DNA of 52,544 nt from an uncultured Lachnospiraceae bacterium. Its GTDB lineage: Bacteria > Bacillota > Clostridia > Lachnospirales > Lachnospiraceae. Location of the stretch: assembly GCA_910586205.1 (NCBI GenBank), contig CAJUGD010000026.1, positions 1 through 52,544 on the forward strand. Direction: 5' to 3'. This document shows positions 36,355 to 44,865 of this stretch, piece by piece (position 1 is the stretch's first letter; the number at the start of each line of letters is the position of its first letter). Both the position numbers and the translations under genes were made by a program. The notes beneath the pieces are model-generated. The model did no database searches. It was not told the DNA's origin and saw nothing but the letters and a program-made list of their open reading frames with translations.

Positions 36355-37368
36355 TCATGGCTGCGCCTGCTCTTTTAAATCCAGGCTCTCTTTAATCTTT
36401 TCGTTAATCTTCTGCTCCTTAAAGGTAACACACTGAATAATCGAATTGCTCACCTCCCGCGCCCCGGCGCTTCCATGGGTTTTTACCACCAGCCCCTTCA
36501 GTCCCAGAAGCGGAGCACCCCCATAACGGGAAGCATCAAAAGCCTTTAAAGTCTCCTTAAGAGCCGGTTTCACCAGCAATGCTCCGATCTTACTGCGAAG
36601 GCTGCTCATCATCCCCTTTTTCACCATGGAAATCAGCGTGGATCCGGTTCCCTCATATAGCTTTAAGATCACATTGCCCGTAAATGCCTCGCACACAATC
36701 ACATCCGCTCCGCCATGAGGAATCTCCCTGGCCTCAATGCTGCCGGTAAAATGTATGTCATGGCATTCCTTCAGCAGAGGAAATGTCTCCTTGACCAGAG
36801 CATTGCCCTTCTCCTCCTCTGCGCCAATATTGACGATCCCGACCCGAGGATTGCTGATGCCGATCACATGCTCCATATAAATGGACCCCATGCGGGCAAA
36901 CTGCACTAAATGAGACGGACGGGCATCCACGTTTGCTCCACTGTCTAAAAGAAGGGACACTCCCTTCTCCGTAGGAATCAACGCCCCGAAAGGAGGACGC
37001 TCCACCCCCTTTAGCCTTCCTACAATCACTTGGCCGCCCACCAAAATCGCGCCGGAGCTGCCTGCTGAGACAAAGGCATCCGCTTCCCCTGCCTTCACCA
37101 GATTCATTCCCACTACAATGGAAGAATCCTTCTTCCGGCGCACCGCATTGACCGGCGGCTCATCAGTCTCGATCACCTCTGTCGCCGGAACCACCTTTAC
37201 CTGTTTTTTGGGATAAGTATACTTAGACAGCTCCTTTGAAACCACATCCTCCTTTCCCACAAGCAGTACCTGAATATCCGATCTGTGGGACACGGCATCC
37301 GCCACTCCCTTGACGATCTCACCAGGGGCATTATCCCCTCCCATTGCATCTACTGCCACTTTTATCAT
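36355..37368 (-). CDS. plsX: Phosphate acyltransferase PlsX
   Basis: 337 residues from ATG 37368 (GGAG 6 nt upstream); in-frame codons up to 37467 have no support. IKVAVDAMGGDNAPGEIVKG is the family N-terminus; GSSGAILVGGQ, LLDSGANVDARP and DVIVCEAFTGNVILK are conserved blocks. It converts acyl-ACP to acyl-phosphate for PlsY. First gene of the operon plsX-acpP-rnc-smc-ftsY, with a promoter about 140 bp upstream. The rpmF and DUF177 genes usually found before plsX in Clostridia are missing here. Confidence 0.95.
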   Translation of the reverse strand: MIKVAVDAMGGDNAPGEIVKGVADAVSHRSDIQVLLVGKEDVVSKELSKYTYPKKQVKVVPATEVIETDEPPVNAVRRKKDSSIVVGMNLVKAGEADAFVSAGSSGAILVGGQVIVGRLKGVERPPFGALIPTEKGVSLLLDSGANVDARPSHLVQFARMGSIYMEHVIGISNPRVGIVNIGAEEEKGNALVKETFPLLKECHDIHFTGSIEAREIPHGGADVIVCEAFTGNVILKLYEGTGSTLISMVKKGMMSSLRSKIGALLVKPALKETLKAFDASRYGGAPLLGLKGLVVKTHGSAGAREVSNSIIQCVTFKEQKINEKIKESLDLKEQAQP

Positions 37369-37505
37369 ACCGTTCTCCTCTCTGGCGCCTGCTGATTTTA
37401 CATCCCTTAAAGCAGGGCCCAATATTTTCCCTCCGGACTTTTTGCAGTCTGGCGGCAAACTTTCCACATCCCTTCAACTGCCGCCCACTCTTTCTATTCT
37501 TAACT

Positions 37506-37534
37506 AATATACTAAATAATGTTTTATAAATCAA
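37506..37534 (-). promoter_or_regulatory. Promoter of plsX operon
   Basis: Minus-strand TTGATT (37529-37534) and TATATT (37506-37511) with 17-bp spacing in an AT-rich stretch; the transcript would start near 37499 and have a leader of about 130 nt before plsX. Confidence 0.6.
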
Positions 37535-37610
37535 TATAAAATTGTGCTGACCGTTTCAACTTTACGCAGAGCATCAAGTGCTTTCCTCTGTATCAAGGGA
37601 GCTTTAACCT

Positions 37611-37808
37611 TCACTGCTTCAGCCGCTTCACATTCGCAGTCAGCTCATCTACATCGTCCACCGTTTCCAGCGTCCGGCGGCGGGCATCATACTGCTTATA
37701 CTGCTTATACTGCTCCAACGCCAGCTTTTCTGCCACCTCCCGTTTGACCGTCCCGAAATCCTCCAAAACCTTCCGGCCATTGAAGCGCAAGAACTCTCCC
37801 AGCTTGTT
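37611..37808 (-). pseudogene. C-terminal remnant of RhuM-family-like protein
   Basis: About 65 open codons ending at TGA 37611-37613, preceded by a stop at 37809-37811 and no start. The sequence LGEFLRFNGRKVLEDFGTV followed by REVAEKLALEQYKQY and a terminal VDELTANVKRLKQ recalls the C-terminus of RhuM (virulence-associated) proteins. The QYKQYKQY stretch comes from a 9-bp repeat. The rest of the gene is absent. From 37809 to about 38110 only short unassigned open pieces remain (for example HFKVCGKYGKIPAHSDNHIS on the minus strand), consistent with decayed mobile-element DNA. Confidence 0.4.
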
Positions 37809-38108
37809 TTACCTATTCTCTTTTTAATAATGACATAAAATTTGATTTTTGCATAATAATTGTCAATATACACACCTAAAACTCTTTCAATCGCAACCGT
37901 TTTAGCTTGTCCTGAAATCCCACAGAACTGATTCAATTTATCGAACACTGTTCATTCCAGACGGAAAGTACGGGTGCATTGTCTAAAGTGTCTGCTTGTC
38001 TGAAAGTATTGACATAGGTCCACCAAGAGATATGGTTATCAGAATGTGCAGGAATTTTACCGTACTTACCACAAACCTTAAAGTGCGTATATCACTTATA
38101 ATGAACAA

Positions 38109-38279
38109 GTGACTGAATGGGAGGAAACCTATGGAGAAAAAACTGCTTCAAAGGTGGAAACTTTCGATGAACGATTACAGAGGTATCAAAGAGAAGCGAA
38201 AAAACAGTATATAGACAAGAATTACCATAACAAAGATAAAGGGCGAGATAATTCGCCCCTCTTTGAATATCAATATAGA
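38109..38279 (+). other. Unassigned mobile-element debris, short plus-strand open frame
   Basis: An open stretch starting at an ATG-less GTG (MTEWEETYGEKTASK, then FDERLQRYQREAKKQYIDKN) has a ribosome-site-poor start and runs into the 3' end of the opposite gene. It looks like the tail of a larger mobile-element protein. I do not recognise it and do not claim it is expressed. Confidence 0.25.
38231..38258 (-). terminator. Terminator after APH-GNAT gene
   Basis: Stem GGGCGA/TCGCCC (38241-38246 with 38253-38258), 6-nt loop, followed on the minus strand by TTTATCTTTG; 21 nt after the stop codon of the fusion gene. Confidence 0.55.
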
Positions 38280-39899
38280 TTAAAGTGTCTCAAGTGTACC
38301 ATGCTTAGTCAAAGCTTTTATAATTTTCCAACCTTCATAACTATGTTTCAAATTCTTCTTAACTGGTATAAAACCTAAATCCATGTACACCTTACAGGCT
38401 AACCAAGTATTTGTCTGTGTAGGAATTTTAGCACTCACATATCCTAATTTATTCATTGCTCGAAGGACATACGTTATCAACGGTTTTGACAGTCCATTTC
38501 CCTGATATTCTCGCTTAACAGCCATCCAATGAAGCCAACCATTAGATGTATCACGCCCATGAATATCATAGAATGCGGTAGCTGTAGCTATTTTCTCACC
38601 TTCATCAGTTTCAATAAAAAACATTCTGCCTGGAAGTTCATCCAGCTTTGCTGCATAATAACGATTCCATGCTTCTAATCCTTGCTTATAGTTTACAAAC
38701 TCTTTGGCGGATATTTCAATATCAATCCATGCATCTCTATCATTGTCAGTATATGAAACGAAACGGTAGCCTTTTGGAAGTTCATATTGCGGCACTTCAG
38801 TAATATCGCTTTCCAATAAAAGTTCGTAATAACATATTCTCTCATCGTGATTATCATATCTGGCAGCCTTGATCTCAGGCAAACGGGAATTCAAGGCTTC
38901 TCTAATTTCTTTTTCAATATTCCGGATATACTTTATCCTCTCGACCGTGTTTCTTACCTCAGAGATTCCCATCTGTCTTTCTGCTTCATCAATACATGCT
39001 CCGAGCGCTCTTTGAATATTATAATCTAACCATTCTACCCATGTATATGCCAACCCGAATACACCGCTGTATGCCCGAAAACAATTGTCATACGCTTCCA
39101 AATACCCGTTAAAAAAGGCGGCCATCTTTTCCATGTCCATATTACAGGTTGTAATTCCGGACCATTGAAGTGCCAGCTGTAGCGCATGCGATATTGGATT
39201 ACCATAGTCAAGGCATTCCAAGTCTATTACCCATGGATTACCGTTATCCCACATAATATTTTTTGGATCCATATCTTCGTTGGAGACGCAAATGATATCC
39301 GGCAAAGAAGCTCTTGCTTGGTTCAACTCCTTCTCAGCATAGATCAAAAGCTTTTCATTGTCAGCCAGAAGATCAGCAATCTCATTTTTTTCTTCATTCG
39401 CTTTAAGGGTATACTCGTGCCAATTGATCTTACTTAATTCAGGCTCCTGATGGGCAACATTCTTCGGATCAATAGCGTGAATCCTTCCAAGAATATTACC
39501 GACCGTCTTGCATTCATCATTTGAAATATTATTCCAATCAGTAATATGCCCATCTTGCCAATTGAATATATAAAAATAGTGTCCATCTACAGTTTGCATT
39601 TTTTTACCAAGGACTGTTAGAGCAGGCACGATAGGAATATCCTCTTTTTCCAAAAGACATTCAATTTTCTCTGCTCTATCGAAATTATCATGCACACCTT
39701 CTCTTCCCATTATTTCAGGATTAAGATGTTTTACTGCATATATTCCGGATTTTGTTCTTGCTTTGTACATTCTATGCATAAAACCGCCGGATACCGGTTC
39801 GATTGAAGAAATAACAGCCCCAAGACCACATTTTGTCATCAGGGCTGCTATCAATTCGTCTATTGTATAGTCTTTCAACAATTTTTCCTCACTTTGCAT
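38280..39899 (-). CDS. Aminoglycoside phosphotransferase-like / GNAT acetyltransferase fusion
   Basis: About 539 residues from ATG 39899; a GTG at 39938 lies inside the promoter -10 and is excluded, and a TTG near 39881 with GAGGA upstream remains possible. Residues 1-300 are an APH/choline-kinase-like fold: GGFMHRMYKA nucleotide loop, AVKHLNP lysine, VSNEDMDPKNIMW (catalytic Asp kept, but Asn where the usual His stands) and VIDLECLDYGNP (metal Asp). Residues 390-539 are a GNAT domain with LHWMAVKREYQGNGLSKPLI. The two halves may modify the same small molecule by phosphorylation and acetylation, as AAC-APH enzymes do, but resistance to any drug is not shown. Surrounded by mobile-element debris. 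Confidence 0.8.
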   Translation of the reverse strand: MQSEEKLLKDYTIDELIAALMTKCGLGAVISSIEPVSGGFMHRMYKARTKSGIYAVKHLNPEIMGREGVHDNFDRAEKIECLLEKEDIPIVPALTVLGKKMQTVDGHYFYIFNWQDGHITDWNNISNDECKTVGNILGRIHAIDPKNVAHQEPELSKINWHEYTLKANEEKNEIADLLADNEKLLIYAEKELNQARASLPDIICVSNEDMDPKNIMWDNGNPWVIDLECLDYGNPISHALQLALQWSGITTCNMDMEKMAAFFNGYLEAYDNCFRAYSGVFGLAYTWVEWLDYNIQRALGACIDEAERQMGISEVRNTVERIKYIRNIEKEIREALNSRLPEIKAARYDNHDERICYYELLLESDITEVPQYELPKGYRFVSYTDNDRDAWIDIEISAKEFVNYKQGLEAWNRYYAAKLDELPGRMFFIETDEGEKIATATAFYDIHGRDTSNGWLHWMAVKREYQGNGLSKPLITYVLRAMNKLGYVSAKIPTQTNTWLACKVYMDLGFIPVKKNLKHSYEGWKIIKALTKHGTLETL

Positions 39900-39928
39900 G
39901 CAAAATTGCGTCCAAAAATTTTTATTTG

Positions 39929-39957
39929 AGTATATCACATGTTTCTATTGTTTTCAA
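39929..39957 (-). promoter_or_regulatory. Promoter of APH-GNAT gene
   Basis: Minus-strand TTGAAA (39952-39957), 17-bp spacer, TATACT (39929-39934). It overlaps the -35 region of the divergent toxin-antitoxin promoter, so the two may compete or be co-regulated. Confidence 0.75.
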
Positions 39958-39982
39958 GACATAATTATGCTATAATTATGTC
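39948..39982 (+). promoter_or_regulatory. Toxin-antitoxin promoter and operator
   Basis: Plus-strand TTGTTT (39948-39953), 17-bp spacer, TATAAT (39971-39976). An inverted repeat with perfect 11-bp arms (39958-39968 and 39972-39982, sequence GACATAATTAT) covers the -10, a natural operator for the antitoxin. It also abuts the -35 of the divergent APH-GNAT promoter. Confidence 0.75.
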
Positions 39983-40002
39983 AAAAAAAGGAGCGAAGCA
40001 TT

Positions 40003-40266
40003 ATGCCTCTTATTATGCCTATTAAAGATTTACGTAATACAACCGAAATTTCCAATATTGCACACAAAGAGCAGGAGCCTATTTTTATTACCAAAAACGG
40101 ATATAGCGACTTGGTTGTAATGAGTAGTGAATTGTATGATAAATTCGCAAGGATTAACCGCATTGACCAAGCTATTTACGAATCCGAACAGGAAATTGCA
40201 AACGGAGCAGAGGCTGTCGATGCAGAGATAGTTTTTGCGGAATTGGAGAAAAAGCATTTTGGATAA
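40003..40266 (+). CDS. Type II antitoxin, Phd/YefM (RelB-like) family
   Basis: 87 residues. MPIKDLRNTTEISNIAHKEQ followed by PIFITKNGYSDLVVMSSELYD is the Phd/YefM DNA-binding fold; the acidic tail (residues 60-87) would bind the toxin. ATG 40003 has AAAGGAG 9 nt upstream. It overlaps the toxin gene by 8 nt and probably represses its own promoter through the 11-bp inverted repeat just upstream. Confidence 0.88.
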   Translation: MPLIMPIKDLRNTTEISNIAHKEQEPIFITKNGYSDLVVMSSELYDKFARINRIDQAIYESEQEIANGAEAVDAEIVFAELEKKHFG

Positions 40267-40561
40267 ATACAAGGTAATGATTAACCCCAGAGCAATACGC
40301 GAATTAGACAACATTTACGAATATATTGCAAATGAGAAACTGGCTCCTGAAAATGCAAAAGGACAGGTTGACAGAATTAAGAAAGCGGTGTTAAGTTTAG
40401 ACACTTTTCCGCAGTCTCATCAAGAGCGAAACGAGGGTAGATATGCCGGAAAGAGTTACAGACAGTTGTTGATTGATAACTATATTGCTATTTTCCGTAT
40501 TGACGAACCGTACAAAACGATTTATGTGGTAACGATACAGTATCAAGGAAGAAATCTATAA
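40259..40561 (+). CDS. Type II toxin, RelE/ParE family
   Basis: About 100 residues from a TTG at 40259 with GGAG about 10 nt upstream; an in-frame TTG at 40235 and an ATG at 40277 are alternatives. Sequence VMINPRAIRELDNIYEYIANE, then NYIAIFRIDEPYKTIYVVTIQYQGRNL, fits the RelE/ParE fold. Translation is coupled to the antitoxin through the overlap. Whether it acts as an mRNA interferase or on gyrase cannot be told from sequence. The pair probably stabilises the surrounding debris island. Confidence 0.85.
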   Translation: MDKYKVMINPRAIRELDNIYEYIANEKLAPENAKGQVDRIKKAVLSLDTFPQSHQERNEGRYAGKSYRQLLIDNYIAIFRIDEPYKTIYVVTIQYQGRNL

Positions 40562-40565
40562 GATA

Positions 40566-40812
40566 AGCGCCAGATGACAGAGTAAATGTAAATATCATAA
40601 CTGATGCGGACGGTAAAAAGCTGGTTTTGATTAACAATATCCGTTTCAAGGGCAAACGCCAGATTGACTGGAACGATGTCCGTTTTGCCCTTCCCGTCTA
40701 TGACGAAAATACGTTTGTCAGATACAATATCTTCCATGCCCGTCTTTTGATTAACCATGCTGAAAATGGCAAGAAATATCTGTATTATATTCTGGCAGTA
40801 AAAAAGAAATGA
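40566..40812 (+). pseudogene. Remnant of mobile-element protein with internal deletion
   Basis: An open stretch ending at TGA 40810-40812 reads KKLVLINNIRFKGKRQIDWN then VRFALPVYDEN, RYNIFHARLLINHAENGKKY and LYYILAVKKK. As I remember them, the two halves are separated by a longer segment in large mobile-element polyvalent proteins; here they are joined, and no start codon or ribosome site is seen. I take it as an internally deleted fragment. The family assignment is from memory and weak. Confidence 0.35.
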
Positions 40813-40936
40813 GCAAACCGTAGCAAGATGTACGGTGAAAACCCATTTCTCATTATTAATAATAAGCCATTTCCTCCGTCCTGTCACCCCCCAATTTTGA
40901 ATTTTTCACAATCACAAATTAGCGTTTTTAATGAAT

Positions 40937-40955
40937 GGGGGAACTTTGTTCCCCC
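40937..40955. terminator. GC-rich hairpin, terminator-like
   Basis: Perfect 8-bp stem GGGGGAAC/GTTCCCCC with 3-nt loop; only two T follow on the plus strand, so termination is plausible but not strong. The rest of 40956-41305 holds short open pieces on both strands that I cannot assign: a 61-codon minus-strand frame with CASCY near its end and a plus-strand tail ending at 41284. Confidence 0.4.
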
Positions 40956-41305
40956 TTAACCACTTCATAGCATGAGGCGCATATGATGTCAAGACCACCT
41001 TTCTTTTTGCTAAACTGTTTACAGATACGAATAAAAGAATGATCACCTTCTTCCTTTACCACAACATCTGCAAGTCTCCATTTATCACAATCAATTCCTA
41101 CGACCTGATTCACTTTATACGTGACTTCCAGGTAATAAAAGCAGAAAAAGACACTTACATCAACATATCCAGAAACCAGGCTGTCAACAAAAAAGTCAAA
41201 AAACTGACTGGATTGACAACTCTGGATGCAGGGAAAAGAGAAAAGCTGGTTCTTGCCTGTGAAAAGAAAATCTTACACAATTAGATGTATAATTTCAGCA
41301 AAGTA

Positions 41306-42460
41306 TTATTGAATCTCATTCCAAAAATATTTTCTCCATTTATTCACAGAATGATAGGCTTTAAGCTTTTGAACTTCCTCAGTTTCCAAACCAAATAATC
41401 TATGTTGGCTGATTCTCAGATCAATAAGCTTGATAAATTCTTCAGCGGTTTCTGCCACATGTTCTTTTTTGACGCCATACACGTTTTCCATAGCAATAGA
41501 AGTCCCTATCATATCCAGTCCCATACCAAGGGATGAGAGGGTTTTGTTCTTTGTACCTCCTCCATTCACTAATGGAAGAAGTATCACATGCTGTTTTGAT
41601 AAATACTCCTCAAAATTTTCAGCAAATTCAGTATACTCGATTGCAACTCCCAAGGATGACAGTTTCTCCATCCTGTGTTTTAATTGTTTGTACCGAATCC
41701 TTCCAAGAAAAGAAATCTGAATCTTATTTTTCAACTTTTCCGCTCTTTTTATAAAAAGATTTATTAAATTATCCATTAATCCACTAGCATAATATCTTGT
41801 CAATCCTCCCGGAAAACACAAGCGAAGTTTTTCTCCTCTTTTCCATTCTATAGGGTAAATATTATCAATCAATGGTGTAATCGGATGTGGTATATATTTG
41901 GCATTTACCAGATACACAGAACGGTAAAATTCCGCATCTGCCTTTCCCACAGTAAATACTTTTTCCGAAACCTCTGCTGCCTTTCTGTCAATAGACAAAG
42001 CCTGCATAAAACCATACAGGCAAAATGCTCTTGTAATCAGATTTTTATGCCTTACAAATCCCCGCAAATAAATCATGGGACCACTGTCCATACCTATTGT
42101 ATAAATCTGCGCATTACAGTTTTTCAAATTAAAAAGAGCAGCAAAATATGGATAATATATAATCTTATCATATTCCTGCACATTAATCGTATAACAGGGA
42201 ACATCATGATAAAGATTTTTTGGCAGCATACTAAGGAAATTTCTTTTCTTTGTTCTGCTTGCCAATTTACTCCAAGAAATAAATTTAATATATTCCGGAA
42301 GATCATACATTATTTTATCTTTTTCATAGACAAGCAAATCCACATTCAAACCAGGATCCGTTACTTTTAAAATATCATTTGCCAAAATCACCGGACCGCC
42401 AATATGTTCCCCTGTTTTTGATGGCTCATAAAGAGAAAGAAACAATATTTTATCTGCCAT
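41306..42460 (-). CDS. GT-B fold glycosyltransferase (GT4-like)
   Basis: 384 residues. N-terminal KILFLSLYEPSKTGEHIGGP, a donor-domain start FTVGKADAEFYRSVY, YIPHPITP, GEKLRLCFPGGLTRYYASG and the C-terminal VILLPLVNGGGTKNKTLSSLGMGLDMIGT, which corresponds to the GT4/GT-B acidic-loop region but carries GGGTKNK. No membrane helix is clear. ATG 42460 has AGGAGG about 9 nt upstream. Last gene on the left of the second polysaccharide locus, 45 nt after the frameshifted GT4. Sugar unknown. Confidence 0.8.
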   Translation of the reverse strand: MADKILFLSLYEPSKTGEHIGGPVILANDILKVTDPGLNVDLLVYEKDKIMYDLPEYIKFISWSKLASRTKKRNFLSMLPKNLYHDVPCYTINVQEYDKIIYYPYFAALFNLKNCNAQIYTIGMDSGPMIYLRGFVRHKNLITRAFCLYGFMQALSIDRKAAEVSEKVFTVGKADAEFYRSVYLVNAKYIPHPITPLIDNIYPIEWKRGEKLRLCFPGGLTRYYASGLMDNLINLFIKRAEKLKNKIQISFLGRIRYKQLKHRMEKLSSLGVAIEYTEFAENFEEYLSKQHVILLPLVNGGGTKNKTLSSLGMGLDMIGTSIAMENVYGVKKEHVAETAEEFIKLIDLRISQHRLFGLETEEVQKLKAYHSVNKWRKYFWNEIQ

Positions 42461-42505
42461 GTTTCATTACCTCCTAATATTTCTGTGTATGTATTACAAA
42501 AGCAG

Positions 42506-43683
42506 TCAAATCTGAGAACCATATTTACGACATATTTTAACGGTTTTAAACAGACTTTCCCACTGATCACAAATAGAAGCTACAGAAAATCTTTGACTGT
42601 CAGCCATTGCAGCTTTTGCAAGCTTTTTTCTTTGTTCTTCATGGCAGATTAAATGGTAAACTGCCTCGGCAAATTCTTTTATATCATTGTCTGATGTCAA
42701 AACCCCATTTCTTCCATCTTGAATCAGATCATGGACAGCAGGAAAGCTGTCTGTCACAACAGGTACACACCCACATTGCTGCGCTTCTGCTATCACCATA
42801 CAAAATCCCTCCTGAGAGGAAGCCATCATCAGGACAGAGGCTTCCTGCATATACGGCTTTGCCTCTTTAAAACCTTCAAAAACAATATTTTTGATAGATA
42901 ATTCTTCTGCATGTTTCTTTTCATTTTCAAGAAATGCTCCATCTCCAACCACACGAAACTTCCAATCCGGCACTTTATCTTCTATCATTTTCCATGCTTC
43001 CAACAAATACCACACACGCTTCAATTCAATAACCCGCCCTACAAAAATAACTTCCTTTTTTTTCTTGTCTATATTAATATTATTTTCATTAACCGAATAC
43101 GGCAATGGATTGGGGATTACTTTTAGCCGGTCTTCTTCCGCCCATTTTATCAGATATTTTGCATCCCTTTTTGTCGCATGGCTAAGCAACACCCATGCAT
43201 CTGAATGTATATAATCCTTTTTCAGCTCAGGATACATCCGTATCCAGCCAGCCTTTTTTCCAAAAACTGTATAAAACACTTTTTGCCTAAGTCTTTTAAT
43301 CTGTGGGGTATGTTTGATCACTCCATGATGACATTTGATGAGAGCAGAATCCAGACAGCGCATTGCCCGATCCACTGTGGAAGAAGGCATCCATTGATTA
43401 ATAACAATATCCGGAATTATCAGCATAAGAGTCTGTCTTAGCCTCTTTTCAAGAAATCTAAGTTCTGTACCTTTGATTGCCCCATCCCGTATATTGGTCA
43501 TTCCGTCAATACGAATGGTTTTCACCCTTCTGTCTACCAGCTCCTCAATACCATTAGTACGATCCCACAAATAGATCACACAAACCTCATGTCCCCTTTT
43601 CACCATTTCATTTGCCAATGTTCTTGTTACTGTTTCGCCCCCCCATATATGGGCCAGAAGCGCATTAAATATACTAATTTCAC
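42506..43683 (-). CDS. GT4 glycosyltransferase, out of frame at a poly-G tract
   Basis: The natural start is GTG 43683 with AGGAGG 5 nt upstream, giving KLVYLMRFWPIYGG, the usual GT4 N-terminus. Translation then meets a run of seven G (43638-43644) and a stop a few codons later. One more G would continue as GGGETVTRTLANEMVKRGHEV and give 392 residues. The remainder (from 43637 to 42506) is intact GT4: IPNPLPYSV, VIFVGRVIELKRVWYLLEAW, GFKEAKPYMQEASVLMMAS and SSQEGFCMVIAEAQQCG. So the gene is either phase-variable and off in this sequence, or affected by a homopolymer error. A TTG at 43618 could start a truncated product but lacks a good site. Confidence 0.8.
43638..43644 (-). repeat. Poly-G tract (G7) causing frameshift in GT4 gene
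   Basis: Seven C on the plus strand, near codons 14-16 of the glycosyltransferase. Lengths of 5, 8 or 11 G keep the full frame open; seven gives early termination. A typical contingency-locus arrangement. Confidence 0.75.
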
Positions 43684-43707
43684 GACTGCCTCCTAAAAAT
43701 CATAAGA

Positions 43708-44865
43708 TCATTCAATGATAGCTAAATCCATGAAGGTAAAATGCTCTTTGCTTGCGTCTATAACATGTTTATAATCAGAGGGATTTCCATGGATTAAATA
43801 ATCTGCAATATCCTCTGGTGATGAAATATCATTTAATAATGAATATGGATCTGTATAGTTAATACTTTTTATAAAATTTGTCAATTTGCTATCATAGCAA
43901 ATTGGATACTGACATTTTCCCAATGCCATTCCTATAATCAATGCATGAAATCTTGTTGACAGAAGTCCCCTGCATTCTGCTATACACCGAAAAACCTCGT
44001 TTATATTTTTTCCATTATAAATACATTTCTTTATTACGACAAAAGGATTTCTTCTTTTTGCACATGCAATAATATGGTTAATATATATTTCCTCACTCTT
44101 TTCTGAGGAAAACCCAATTATGCATACTTTCATTTTCAATTTTGTGATGTAATCTATGACTGCATGAATGGTTTTCTCATAATTCTCAATATATTTTTTT
44201 CGTTCCTGATAGGTTCTTTTATTTTCCCATAAATTGATCACATTAATACCAATCATCTCCTCCTGTGTAATGTCTTCTCCTATCCGTTTTTTAAAATCAA
44301 ATCCAAGTACAATATCTGGTATATAGGTTACTTGAGAAATCTTTGAAAATAATTGTGCAGAATATTGATCCCTAAATATAATTCTGCTATATTTTTTAAA
44401 TACTGCCTCACATTTTTCTTTATATTTTTCTGTGACAAACGGGCCAAAATTAACATTTATAAGAAGCATTGTCTTTGCTTTTATATTTCTAATCATCAAT
44501 TCCTCTAAATATAAACTTAGAAGGAAGGATTCCCCCTCATATTCTGTAAATTGCGAACCACCAATGTTAATAAAAATATCAAATTTCTCATCAAACAGCG
44601 GATGATATGCTTTCTCATAGCCATACTGTTTCAGCCTTGAACTATGCGCTAAGCTCTCCTGTAGCTTTGCCAAAATACGAAGCAACATTTTAGGGGTAGG
44701 ATACTTGATCAATACAAGCTTTGGATATTCATTCAAAAGGTATTGATAATCTTCTATCTTATAAACAAGAAGAAAAAATTGTATTGGAGATGATTTATAT
44801 CTTTCCAATATGATTCTTACAAAAAGGTCATCCCCCAGGTTTCCATTTGTACATGCTTTTATCAA
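43708..44865 (-). CDS. Polysaccharide pyruvyl transferase family protein (second)
   Basis: 385 residues from TTG 44865, overlapping the previous stop as TTGA. The N-terminus IKACTNGNLGDDLF is the family's donor-binding GNLGDD region; FINIGGSQFTEYEG, AECRGLLSTRFHALIIGMALG and PICYDSKLTNF follow. Members attach pyruvate ketals to glycans, but many paralogues lack proof of function. No ATG is available: the same frame is closed upstream by TGA and contains the G9 tract, and the RQKVLIKACTNG reading suggests that the protein naturally begins a few residues earlier. One extra G in the tract would fuse it to the preceding gene. Confidence 0.8.
   Translation of the reverse strand: MIKACTNGNLGDDLFVRIILERYKSSPIQFFLLVYKIEDYQYLLNEYPKLVLIKYPTPKMLLRILAKLQESLAHSSRLKQYGYEKAYHPLFDEKFDIFINIGGSQFTEYEGESFLLSLYLEELMIRNIKAKTMLLINVNFGPFVTEKYKEKCEAVFKKYSRIIFRDQYSAQLFSKISQVTYIPDIVLGFDFKKRIGEDITQEEMIGINVINLWENKRTYQERKKYIENYEKTIHAVIDYITKLKMKVCIIGFSSEKSEEIYINHIIACAKRRNPFVVIKKCIYNGKNINEVFRCIAECRGLLSTRFHALIIGMALGKCQYPICYDSKLTNFIKSINYTDPYSLLNDISSPEDIADYLIHGNPSDYKHVIDASKEHFTFMDLAIIE

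Noticed and set aside
37689..37712. Short 9-bp tandem repeat encoding QYKQYKQY
   Set aside because: Only two to three copies within a gene remnant; no sign of a CRISPR or regulatory array.
40928..41113. 61-codon minus-strand frame with a CASCY motif
   Set aside because: No family recognised and the surroundings are debris; a chance frame or a fragment is as likely as a gene.
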